The translations under genes were made by a program, and so were the position numbers. The notes beneath the pieces were generated by a model. It saw only the letters and a list, made by a program, of their open reading frames with translations. It was not told the DNA's origin and did not search any database. From contig CAJLVH010000007.1 in the NCBI GenBank assembly GCA_905210055.1, positions 1-28,688 of the forward strand: a DNA stretch of 28,688 nt, read 5' to 3'. Source of the stretch: an uncultured Enorma sp. (GTDB lineage: Bacteria > Actinomycetota > Coriobacteriia > Coriobacteriales > Coriobacteriaceae). Shown piece after piece: positions 1 to 7,006 of the stretch (position 1 is its first letter; every line of letters starts with the position of its first letter).

Positions 1-380
1 ACGTAGGCGGAAGCGCCGTCATCGTAGCCGCTGTTTCCGTCATCCCAAGAATCGTCGTAGAGGCTGTCGCCCGATTCGTACACGCTGTTGCCGTCGTAGT
101 CCGTGGCGCCGTCGTAGTCCGTGGCGCCGTCGTCGTAGTTGGTGTTGCCATCGTCGTAGTCCGTAGCACCTGGGGCGGGAGCCTGCGTGGTCGCCGGAGC
201 CTGGTTCGCGCCATTGGCGTCGTCGCTGCTTGCTACCACACTCTGTCCCTTCGTCGCACCTGAAACCAGAGCGCTTGCCGCCGACGTATCGCAGCCGGTC
301 AGGAAGAGCATGCCGCACAGGCCGATCATACACAGGGGGACGAGGGCGAGCTTGGGGTTGGCGAGGTCGAGCTTCTTCAT
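1..380 (-). CDS. Putative lipoprotein with Asp/Tyr-rich repeats (3' end outside window)
   Basis: Reading on the minus strand from ATG at 380, the first 30 residues form a type II (lipoprotein) signal: MKK start, a hydrophobic run, then the lipobox LTGC, so the protein should be lipid-anchored on the outer face of the membrane. The mature part begins Ser/Ala-rich and then becomes a low-complexity series of short units of the type ATDYDDG, GATDYDG and NTNYDDG, very rich in Asp, Tyr, Gly and Asn. AAGGAGG sits 6 bases before the ATG, which supports this start. The frame is still open at base 1, so the C-terminus is missing. The function is not known; acidic repeats could bind cations or act as a surface spacer, but that is a guess. 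It is divergent from the MBL-fold hydrolase gene. Confidence 0.75.
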   Translation of the reverse strand, partial: MKKLDLANPKLALVPLCMIGLCGMLFLTGCDTSAASALVSGATKGQSVVASSDDANGANQAPATTQAPAPGATDYDDGNTNYDDGATDYDGATDYDGNSVYESGDSLYDDSWDDGNSGYDDGASAY

Positions 381-567
381 GATGTCCTCCTTCTCTTGCG
401 TTCCGCTTCGAGCGGTTTTCGCTAATCCTTGCGCCTTCCTCTGGGCGCATGGTCATAATGCCGAAGGAACCTGAGAAAAAGCTGAGAGAATCTGCCGCGG
501 CTCTGAGCGCGCAAATGGGGTATGAACGGGATATGCCGGGCGCAGAACAACCCAAGGAGGAGCACCC

Positions 568-1236
568 ATGACCAGCCTCGAGAACATCCGCGTGTTCACG
601 CAGAGCGCCATCCGCATCCAGAACAAGGACGGCGTGGTCATCTACCTCGACCCCTTCAGCCTCACGGATGCCGAGGCGGCGCACGATGCGGACTACGTGT
701 TCATAACCCACGCGCACTTCGACCACTTCTCGCCGGAGGACATCGCGCGTGTGGCGGGCGACCACACCGAGCTCGTGGCACCGGCAAGCATGGGTGCCGA
801 GGTGGCCCGTGTGGCGGATGAGATTGGGGCGACGGCGGTGCACCTGCTGCAAGCGGGCGGGCGGCTCGAGCTGCCCGGCGTTGCCGTCGAGGCCGCGCCT
901 GCATACAACGTGGAGCCGGAGCGCCTGGGCATGCACCCGCAGGCGAACGGCTGGCTGGGCTATGCGCTCACCGTCGACGGCGTGCGCTACTACGCGGCGG
1001 GCGACACCGACCAGAACCCGGATAACGAGCAGGTGGCGTGCGATGTGGCGCTCGTGCCCATCGGCGGGACGTACACGTGCGACCCGCATCAGGCCGCGGC
1101 GTTCGTAAACGCGCTGCACCCGAAAACCGTAGTGCCTATCCATTACGGCAGCATCGTGGGCGTGCCGGAGAACTTCGACGAGTTTGCCGCCGAGGTCGCG
1201 CCGGAGATTGAGGTCGTGCGGAAGGTTGAGCGGTAG
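568..1236 (+). CDS. MBL-fold metal-dependent hydrolase
   Basis: A 222-residue protein of the metallo-beta-lactamase superfamily, UlaG/RomA-like branch. The metal-binding motif THAHFDH is at residues 47-53. Further metal ligands are likely the Asp in AAGDTD (about residue 150) and the His in VPIHYGS (about residue 190), and a YLDPF segment lies near residue 27. The length fits a stand-alone hydrolase, with no signal peptide or membrane segment, so it is cytosolic. The substrate cannot be told from sequence. AAGGAGG lies 7 bases upstream of the ATG. It is transcribed alone, divergent from the lipoprotein and convergent with the XRE gene, so it is probably ordinary chromosomal background rather than part of the defence island. 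Confidence 0.9.
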   Translation: MTSLENIRVFTQSAIRIQNKDGVVIYLDPFSLTDAEAAHDADYVFITHAHFDHFSPEDIARVAGDHTELVAPASMGAEVARVADEIGATAVHLLQAGGRLELPGVAVEAAPAYNVEPERLGMHPQANGWLGYALTVDGVRYYAAGDTDQNPDNEQVACDVALVPIGGTYTCDPHQAAAFVNALHPKTVVPIHYGSIVGVPENFDEFAAEVAPEIEVVRKVER

Positions 1237-1268
1237 AGCGCTGCGCCCCGCAGACGTCGCATACCGGG

Positions 1269-1961
1269 CTACGCCACCGCAACAACCGGTTCGAGCAGAT
1301 CCTCTACCCGGCAGTGAAGCACGCGAGCGATCTGCGCCACGGCGGAAGCTTGCGCCCGGTTGATATCCTTGTTGCGCTGCTCATACATCTGTATCGACCG
1401 CAGTGAAACACCAGATAGCTCGGCGAGTTCACGCTGTGTGTACCCACAGGCACTCCGCATGCGCGCGAGGTTCGTCTGCCCCCGATAGCTTGTCATCCGC
1501 TCCGCAAACAACTGAGCCACACGCTCTTCGGATGCTTCGTGCCACGGGTCGTACAAGTCGACAAGCACATCGAACGGCAGCACATCGAAAACCGTACGGA
1601 ACGTAAGCGCAAACCGCCATTGGAGGTACGCCGCGATCCAGCCCGCCCAATACTCAGGCGTCCTGTCTGGTCGAAAGCCCTGCTCGATCATCGCCCGCTC
1701 ATCGTCGTAACCAAGCTCGCAGCACATGTCCCAGAAGAGCTCGATGCCCGACCGCCCGGAAACCACCCACGGTGCTCCCGCTTCGAACTGCCGGGCGAGC
1801 TGGCTCGACGCAAAAAGGTTCGCAACCTCAAATCCTTCAGCACCGTAGTCCCAGACCGCATAGTCGAAGAAGCATGCAAGACAGGACATGGCGTCTTCTA
1901 GGTAGAGGACGTCGTACGCGCGGGCAGCGACGTCGCGGCCTTTAGAAGAGACGTGGGTCAT
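1269..1961 (-). CDS. XRE-family HTH protein, probable antitoxin partner of the DUF3990 protein
   Basis: A 230-residue protein with a helix-turn-helix of the XRE type at the C-terminus (about residues 165-225, including LAELSGVSLRSIQMYEQR). The N-terminal 160 residues (SGIELFWDMC, EYWAGWIAAYLQWRF) match no domain I can name. The open frame extends upstream of base 1961, but ATG 1961 is preferred because GAGGAGG lies 9 bases before it; the extension would lie inside the preceding gene. It overlaps the end of the DUF3990 gene by 20 bases, so the two are co-transcribed and probably translationally coupled. A DNA-binding protein paired with an ADP-ribosyltransferase-fold partner suggests an antitoxin that also represses its operon, probably at the palindrome at 2642-2657. 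Having the HTH at the C-terminus and second in the operon is less common for antitoxins. Confidence 0.75.
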   Translation of the reverse strand: MTHVSSKGRDVAARAYDVLYLEDAMSCLACFFDYAVWDYGAEGFEVANLFASSQLARQFEAGAPWVVSGRSGIELFWDMCCELGYDDERAMIEQGFRPDRTPEYWAGWIAAYLQWRFALTFRTVFDVLPFDVLVDLYDPWHEASEERVAQLFAERMTSYRGQTNLARMRSACGYTQRELAELSGVSLRSIQMYEQRNKDINRAQASAVAQIARVLHCRVEDLLEPVVAVA

Positions 1962-2610
1962 GGGGATCGACCTCCTCGAGCAGGATATCGCGAACATACA
2001 GCCCGGTGCGATCGAGCTGCACGCAAAGAGATTGGTATTGGCTCCGCCCACGGCGATCGCGTTCAGCCCTACGCGCATGATAGATCTCGCAAGACGCAAG
2101 TTCATAGCCGGTACATTGGATGCGCTCGAACGCCTTCGCACTGGTAAGCGCAACCTGCTCGCCCAGATTTCCCAACCGCATAGCCTCGGAAAGCTGCGCT
2201 ACGGAAATCGTGTTGTTCAAAAACGCCCGCGCGAACGAAAAGTACGAATCGTCTGCACGGTATCCGCGGATGATATCGAAACCCGACGTATCGATGAGAA
2301 AGCGATCGAGCAGGTAGTCGCGAGCGGTGCGAGCGATGGCATTCGAGAGGTCGACGCGGCGATTTGCGAGCAACAAAGCGAGCCAAGCGAGCACCGAATA
2401 TTCCGAACTAGAAAGGTCGAGGATGGCGAGCTTGTCCGTAGCAAGCTCATAGCGATTCGCAAACCCATCCGCTTCACCAGGACACGCCCATTCCTTTGCA
2501 AGGTCTTCATGCTCGGTACAATAGAAGCCCGCGCCGAAGTCGTTGTATGGACGGCACAGCTCCAAGCGCGGTTGCTTAACGATTTCGGACGCCCCGTGCC
2601 AGAGGATCAT
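1942..2610 (-). CDS. DUF3990 family protein, probable ADP-ribosyltransferase-like toxin
   Basis: A 222-residue protein whose start resembles DUF3990: an ILWHGAS motif at residues 2-8, then YNDFGAGFYCTEH about residues 22-34, followed by DLAKEWA. In that family the H-G and D-F-G-x-G-F-Y-x-T elements resemble the NAD-binding half of ADP-ribosyltransferases. Activity is inferred and the target is unknown. The first gene of a two-gene operon, it overlaps the XRE-protein gene by 20 bases. A perfect 7-bp inverted repeat lies 32-47 bases upstream of the ATG, where an autoregulating antitoxin would bind. The ribosome site before the ATG is weak (GGCGGTGGCGCC), which would suit low toxin expression. 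Similar family members occur in toxin-antitoxin-like pairs; the biochemical role here is unproven. Confidence 0.75.
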   Translation of the reverse strand: MILWHGASEIVKQPRLELCRPYNDFGAGFYCTEHEDLAKEWACPGEADGFANRYELATDKLAILDLSSSEYSVLAWLALLLANRRVDLSNAIARTARDYLLDRFLIDTSGFDIIRGYRADDSYFSFARAFLNNTISVAQLSEAMRLGNLGEQVALTSAKAFERIQCTGYELASCEIYHARRAERDRRGRSQYQSLCVQLDRTGLYVRDILLEEVDPHDPRLF

Positions 2611-2641
2611 GGCGCCACCGCCTTCGCTTCTGTATCTGAAG

Positions 2642-2657
2642 TATCACTGTAGTGATA
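2642..2657. promoter_or_regulatory. Palindromic operator candidate for the DUF3990/XRE operon
   Basis: TATCACT-GT-AGTGATA is a perfect 7-bp inverted repeat with a 2-base centre, just upstream of the minus-strand operon start at 2610. Its size and place fit a dimeric HTH repressor site. No clear -35/-10 pair was found with confidence. Confidence 0.55.
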
Positions 2658-2807
2658 GTAGCACAGAAGCAGGATGAGCTATACGGCTGTTTGTCTCCCA
2701 ACTTGCAGACCGCTCACCCATGTGCTCAAAGACCGCAGTCGTCCCCATGCGATACGATGTCCTAAAGACGCAAGCTCGCCACCGCCCGGCGTTTGAAAGG
2801 ACACATC

Positions 2808-3134
2808 ATGGGAATCTTCGGCTCGCGTAAAGAAAAGCTCGAAAACAAGGCGCAGCAGTACCGGAGTGACGGCATGTTCCAATACGCCGAGACCGTGCGC
2901 GCAAGCCTCGCGCCCAAAGACGGCAAGGTACACGTCGTGATGCTGAACAGCTTCTCGAAGTTCCTGAACCAGACGTTCGAGTGCGAGAACAAGTACACCG
3001 GACAGATCGACGCGATCATCAGCGCCATGCAAGACGACGGCTATGAAATCTTGGACGTAAAGTTCAATTCGATCCAAGGCCAGGGGCTCACCGGCAGCAT
3101 GGAGGGGTTCCATACGCTGGTGATGTATAGGTAG
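2808..3134 (+). CDS. Small protein of unknown function (possibly DUF4177-like)
   Basis: A 108-residue cytosolic protein. An in-frame TTG 15 bases earlier exists, but ATG 2808 has AAAGGA 7 bases before it and is preferred. The N-terminus is basic and charged (GIFGSRKEKLENKAQQYR). The second half (IDAIISAMQDDGYEILDVKF, then a Gly-rich turn, then FHTLVMYR) has the predicted alternation and TLxxYR end seen in small DUF4177-like proteins, where a Gly-Trp/Tyr-Glu motif precedes a beta-strand that ends in a similar way. This is only a resemblance. The gene is monocistronic and closed by the hairpin at 3160-3206. No role can be assigned. Confidence 0.7.
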   Translation: MGIFGSRKEKLENKAQQYRSDGMFQYAETVRASLAPKDGKVHVVMLNSFSKFLNQTFECENKYTGQIDAIISAMQDDGYEILDVKFNSIQGQGLTGSMEGFHTLVMYR

Positions 3135-3159
3135 GGGAAGTGCGGTTCATCCTGTTTGC

Positions 3160-3206
3160 AAAACCCTCTCAAGCCCGGAGTGCGTTCCGGATTTGAGAGG
3201 GGTTTT
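3160..3206. terminator. Bidirectional terminator between convergent genes
   Basis: AAAACCCTCTCAA pairs with TTGAGAGGGGTTTT (one bulged base) around a 20-base loop that itself holds a CCGGA/TCCGG mini-stem. It lies between the small-protein gene (+) and the mcrC remnant (-), with a T run at the plus-strand 3' end and an A run at the other end, so it can serve both strands. Confidence 0.75.
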
Positions 3207-3217
3207 GAAGCCCAGCC

Positions 3218-3853
3218 TTAACCCACCAGTCCCGCAATCGCATCGAGCTGAGCGGCGATGCCAGCAAAGTCCTGGTTCAAATCGAGCGTTCGCACATGGT
3301 AGGTATGACCCAGCTCCAGCCAGCTTTCGCTCTCGAGTTCCGCGCCCTCCGCCTTCGCATAGAGCAGCATGCCCGAGACTTCGCCGTCAAACGCGTTCGC
3401 CGCATGCATGACATACGAGAAGATTTGGTTCAAGTTCGCCGGTGAGAGAATCTCCTTATCGTAGTGGGTGCCCAGAATCGTTCCGTAGCATTTGGCATCG
3501 ATGATGAGACACTTATTCCCGTTGGTCAGCGTCACGTCCGTGAGCATACGCGGCAGAAAATCCGGCGCTGACTCGTCTATCCCATGATCAATCTCTCGCG
3601 CCGCAGGATGCAGCCAGCTCCAGTGCTTGCGGTAGTACTCAAGGATGAATTTCTCGTACAGCCAATGCAGGGAGTCGCCGCTCAAGACGTCGGCAAGCCG
3701 GACCTCTCCCCGCTCGTCTCTGAGCAGCAGCTCGTGTAACGCCAGATAGCAAACGTTCATCAGAATCTGATACGACCGGTTGTTGCGGTGGTACCTCATC
3801 GACCCCCAAGCGATGCGCTGCGGATCAAGCAGAGACACATCCTGCATGAGCAC
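3218..3853 (-). pseudogene. 5'-truncated McrC-like nuclease remnant
   Basis: The 211 residues match the C-terminal nuclease half of McrC, the endonuclease subunit of McrBC modified-cytosine restriction. The PD-(D/E)xK core is visible as PRMLTDVTL followed by CLIIDAKCYG (about residues 100-120), then LNQIFSYVMHA. The helical segment RYHRNNRSYQILMNVCYLAL corresponds to the middle of the family. Full McrC proteins are about 350-450 residues, so the N-terminal half is absent; a stop (TGA at about 3905-3907) lies upstream in frame and no ribosome site precedes the GTG 3853 or ATG 3847 starts. There is no McrB GTPase nearby. The nuclease residues look intact, so a free-standing nuclease is possible, but a decaying remnant is more likely. 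Confidence 0.7.
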
Positions 3854-4186
3854 CAGCGAAGAACTAAATCCCGCTGACGTCGGTGGAACATTTTGGCCTC
3901 AAACTCGTAGACGATCGATCCGGTCTTGAAGCCCGTGCTACGGACATAGTCGCCAGATCCGTCGCCTCAGTCTTCGGAATCACAATCTTCTTAGTGTTGC
4001 ACCCCGCACGCCATGCAGCGCGGACAATTCAGCTACGTCGAACGTGCAGCGCGCCAGTATGCCTCATCAGACACGCCGCGCAGCTCCGGTATTGGCGACA
4101 CCGCCGCCTCGCATCCAGCTCTTCGGGCTTCGCCTCGGCCTCTAAGCCATCCATCTACCCTCACCTTCAAATCATGCGGATAGAGA
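3854..4186. other. Gene-poor spacer with probable decayed coding sequence
   Basis: No convincing gene on either strand. Minus-strand frames show short open pieces interrupted by stops, for instance a Cys-rich piece (CRQYRSCAACLMRH) and one reading STGFKTGSIVYEFEAKMF, which look like fragments of a lost protein, possibly zinc-binding. They are not in frame with each other or with the mcrC remnant. Confidence 0.35.
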
Positions 4187-4221
4187 AATAGCCCGCACCC
4201 AGACAATGGGCACAGGCTATT
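4187..4221 (-). terminator. Rho-independent terminator of the phosphorothioation/restriction operon
   Basis: On the minus strand AATAGCC pairs perfectly with GGCTATT, and inside it GTGCCCA pairs with TGGGTGC (two G-T wobbles) around a TTGTC loop; the hairpin is followed by TTTCTCT. It lies 54 bases downstream of the last gene of the operon. Confidence 0.75.
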
Positions 4222-4274
4222 AGCACGCCAAGAGAGCGACGTCGAATCCAGTCGATCTGGATTGAACTTGCTGG

Positions 4275-4841
4275 TCAGTGCTTTAGCATCGCTTCGATGT
4301 CGATATCGCTGGCGTCCTTAATGGAGCCGTCTCCTGAGAATTTGTCTTCCCACTCCTCACAGAAGTCCATGAGATTTCTTACAAGATCGTCTGGTGACGC
4401 AGCACCTGTCACAAGCTTCTCGTAGAGAACCTCAATACCACCGCGAGCATATTCGTCGTATACTGCCATTCCTTCTTTAACGAGCTCGTCGTTGGCGCGG
4501 AATGCTCTGCGGATTCGTTCGTTAAGGTCGGGTTCGCTTTGTTTATCAAGAATCATGAGGAGCTCATAGCTGAATACGAGCTTGTCGTGGTGGGAGGCAA
4601 GAGCACCTTCCATGATGTTCTTGGTTGCTTCATTTCCGTCGCGAGGAGCCTTGCGTTGGTAGAGGTATCCGACAATTGGTGCAACGACATAAATATCGAC
4701 AACCGTGTCAAACAGATACTTGTTTCTCTCAATTTCGGAAAGGCTGGTGTCCTTCGCCTTCTCAGTGCCAGGAGTAAGGGCTTCGAGATACTGCCCATGT
4801 TTTCCATAAAACCTGACCTGAGACCTAAAGATATCTGCCAT
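4275..4841 (-). CDS. Unknown 188-residue protein, last gene of the restriction module
   Basis: A soluble, mostly helical acidic protein of 188 residues with no motif I recognise. The N-terminal region (DIFRSQVRFYGKHGQYLEAL) is basic and aromatic; the middle holds VVDIYVVAPIVGYLYQRKAP, and the C-terminal third is strongly acidic. ATG 4841 is 2 bases after the stop of the SMC-like ATPase gene, and GGA lies just before that stop, so it is almost certainly translated with it. As the final gene of the set that begins with the PLD/helicase it should be a subunit or regulator of the restriction complex. It could be a small accessory component like those of DndFGH/SspFGH systems; I cannot match it to a named family. 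Confidence 0.8.
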   Translation of the reverse strand: MADIFRSQVRFYGKHGQYLEALTPGTEKAKDTSLSEIERNKYLFDTVVDIYVVAPIVGYLYQRKAPRDGNEATKNIMEGALASHHDKLVFSYELLMILDKQSEPDLNERIRRAFRANDELVKEGMAVYDEYARGGIEVLYEKLVTGAASPDDLVRNLMDFCEEWEDKFSGDGSIKDASDIDIEAMLKH

Positions 4842-4843
4842 GG

Positions 4844-6838
4844 CTATTCCTTAATCACCGAATCATAGTCGCGCATACGCTCGATGGTGTAGCGACGACC
4901 AATCCTGTCCTTCATGTGCTCTTCGGCAAGATCGCCATCGGTGTCTTTGATGATAATGATCACCTGCTTGGCAACGGCGGGAAGCAGATTGCAGATCGTC
5001 CCAATTCTCGTTTTGTCGAAGTCTGACAGCGGTGCGTCCATTACAAGAGGATAAGTGTCGCCCTTGAGCAGGCTGTCCGGGTCGGCATCGCTCTCCTTGG
5101 CAATATCGAGAATGCCGAGAATGAAAGCTAATATGATTGCGAGCGTCTGTCCCGAGGAGGTCTTCCAAACATCGTCTTTCGTATCGATATCGTCGACGGT
5201 TACCGTGACGCCATAGTTTTCGTCAAGCTCCAGATGAAGCTCGCCATCGTACATCTCGGAGAAGAACTTGTTTACGGTCTCTCCTAGCTGAGACCTAGTG
5301 GCGGCCTCTTTATTACGGTAGAAATCGCTCAGGTAGTTGTAGATGAACTCAACATACTGAAGGCAGCGCTTGATTTCCCGGTTTTTCTCGTTCTTTACGC
5401 TGTATGCTCTAATATCAGCGTTGAGCTGCTCAATCTGGGATTTGGAGCTTGCTATTGTACGGCGAGCCGCATCCGCACGACCAGCAGCACGCGACCTGTC
5501 ATGCTCCGCCGTATTTAGGTTTTTCCTCAGAATGCTCACGTCGACATTGTTAAGGCTCTCAAGAAACGCTTTCGCGGCGTTGTGCGCGGCATCGGCGGTC
5601 TCGATGGCCTTTGCGGCGTTGCTAAAGTTTGCGTACGCGTTGCCTAGGTCGGCGAAGAAGGAGGAGGTCCCCTCAGTTCTGACTCGGCATTCCTTGTCAA
5701 ACTCCGAGATGTAGGTTCCAAGATCCTTGGGGGGCACGTACTCGAGGAGCGCGTACAGATGCTGGGCTATCTCATCGCCCGTCTCAAACTTCGTGCCACA
5801 GATACACTCATGCCTATCAAGAATGAATTTGATGGTCTTGTCGTCTACACTCGGGATTCCCTTGCTGATCTTATCCTCGTCCGCAAGCTCAGCTCGTGCG
5901 TCCCGGATGCACCTCTCCATCAGGAAGCGGTAGTGGTCCTTCCGAAAGAGACGGAACAGGTCGTCGCGCCTCGCAGCGAAAGCACTGCGAGCGGCCTGCT
6001 GCTGGCGAGCAGCCTTCTCAACGTCTTTTTGTGCCTGTTCGCTTTCGGCATTTTCTCTAAGTAGCTGCTGCCACTTCGCGACATTCTCCTTTGCAGCCTC
6101 TTCGTCGGCCTGCGCGTTTTCAAGGTCTTCCTGGTTGCGCGCAATCGTTTTCTCAAGAGTCTCGATTCTGCGGCTCTTCGCCTCAAGGTCTTGATCTCCT
6201 GCAAGGTCGAATTGCTTGCGAAACCATCGTTCGACTGAAAGCTTGGGTCCTGTTGACTTGAGGTGTCCAAGGGCCGAAGCGATCGGCTGCAGGCCGAGTA
6301 TGGTTTTGACGGCGTCGGCAAAGTCGCTACTTTTTCCGTGCTCGATTTCTGCGCGCATGTTCTTGACATGCTCGCCGTCAAAAAAGAAGTAGTGTGAGAG
6401 CTGGTTTGAAAGCAGCCTGTTGATAGTGTTCTTTTGGTCGCCCGCTGAAACCTGCTTCGTCTCGCCATTTTCCTTGTAGAAGATGACAAACTCGTGCTGG
6501 CCAGGCTTGTCTAGGATGCCAGATTCTTTTCGAGAGTACCGCTGCTTTCTTGAAATGGTATATACGGTACCGTCCTTCTCCAGCTCAATCTCAACGGACG
6601 CATAGCGCTCGTAGCCTGGCGCAATGTGGTCGCGTACATAAGCGTTGATTACCCGGTCGGAATCCTTTGGGGCACGTCCGTACAGGCACCACTCAAAGGC
6701 CTGGGCAAGCGATGTCTTGCCGGCTCCGTTGTTACCCATAATCAAGGTGACGTTTTTATCCGGGTCGGTCGAGAAATCGACTCTCTGCTTCCCTTGGAAG
6801 GGAAGGAAGTTCTCAACAGTAATCGATCTTATAAGCAT
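4844..6838 (-). CDS. SMC/DndD-like coiled-coil ATPase of the restriction module
   Basis: A 664-residue ABC-type ATPase of the SMC/RecN/DndD class. The N-terminus MLIRSITVENFLPFQG is the usual first strand, with Walker A GNNGAGKT at residues 35-42. A long charged coiled coil follows (about residues 210-300 and again 390-480). Between the arms is RHECICGTKFETG, a Cys-rich hinge with C-x-C in place of the Rad50-type CxxC hook. The C-terminal half carries the signature SSGQTLAIILAF and a Walker B LVMDAPLSDFDK, where the usual catalytic Glu is replaced by Ala (MDAP), as is common in DndD-like proteins with a non-canonical Walker B. ATG 6838 lies within the end of the 58-residue gene (10-base overlap). 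It probably couples ATP use to DNA scanning or cutting by the PLD/helicase partner. It could also be called DndD-like. Confidence 0.85.
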   Translation of the reverse strand: MLIRSITVENFLPFQGKQRVDFSTDPDKNVTLIMGNNGAGKTSLAQAFEWCLYGRAPKDSDRVINAYVRDHIAPGYERYASVEIELEKDGTVYTISRKQRYSRKESGILDKPGQHEFVIFYKENGETKQVSAGDQKNTINRLLSNQLSHYFFFDGEHVKNMRAEIEHGKSSDFADAVKTILGLQPIASALGHLKSTGPKLSVERWFRKQFDLAGDQDLEAKSRRIETLEKTIARNQEDLENAQADEEAAKENVAKWQQLLRENAESEQAQKDVEKAARQQQAARSAFAARRDDLFRLFRKDHYRFLMERCIRDARAELADEDKISKGIPSVDDKTIKFILDRHECICGTKFETGDEIAQHLYALLEYVPPKDLGTYISEFDKECRVRTEGTSSFFADLGNAYANFSNAAKAIETADAAHNAAKAFLESLNNVDVSILRKNLNTAEHDRSRAAGRADAARRTIASSKSQIEQLNADIRAYSVKNEKNREIKRCLQYVEFIYNYLSDFYRNKEAATRSQLGETVNKFFSEMYDGELHLELDENYGVTVTVDDIDTKDDVWKTSSGQTLAIILAFILGILDIAKESDADPDSLLKGDTYPLVMDAPLSDFDKTRIGTICNLLPAVAKQVIIIIKDTDGDLAEEHMKDRIGRRYTIERMRDYDSVIKE

Positions 6839-7005
6839 TTGACATCATCCTGGATTCGCTTGCCGATTTTCTGAATCATCTCCGAATCGCCGTACTTCTT
6901 GGTCTTGTCGTTTTCGTCCTCGATATCAAGGAGCCATTTTATGATGCCGTTTGCTTTGGACAAATCGACTTCGTCTATCGATGTAGAGACCGTATTGTCA
7001 GACAT
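6829..7005 (-). CDS. 58-residue protein between the helicase and SMC-like ATPase
   Basis: A small acidic protein reading MSDNTVSTSIDEVDLSKANG at its start, then IIKWLLDIEDENDKTKKYGD and a basic end. The open frame extends upstream into the helicase gene, but ATG 7005 has AGGAGG (at about 7012-7017) 6 bases upstream, placed in the end of the helicase gene, and sits 1 base after the helicase stop. Its own end overlaps the ATPase start by 10 bases. That tight coupling on both sides says it is a true gene and likely a stoichiometric subunit or adaptor. No family recognised. It is short enough that automatic annotation may miss it. Confidence 0.8.
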   Translation of the reverse strand: MSDNTVSTSIDEVDLSKANGIIKWLLDIEDENDKTKKYGDSEMIQKIGKRIQDDVKCL

Positions 7006-7006
7006 C

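Noticed and set aside
40..1143. Long minus-strand open frame (367 codons) opposite the MBL-fold gene
   Set aside because: Arg/His-rich composition typical of an antisense shadow in GC-rich DNA; the lipoprotein in another frame and the MBL-fold gene explain the same bases.
3883..4191. 102-codon plus-strand frame after the mcrC remnant
   Set aside because: No domain, no ribosome site, odd composition; judged non-coding.
4844..6838. Calling the SMC-like ATPase a RecN or Rad50 repair protein
   Set aside because: Hook is C-x-C, not CxxC, Walker B is MDAP, and the gene sits inside a defence operon; DndD-like is a better description.
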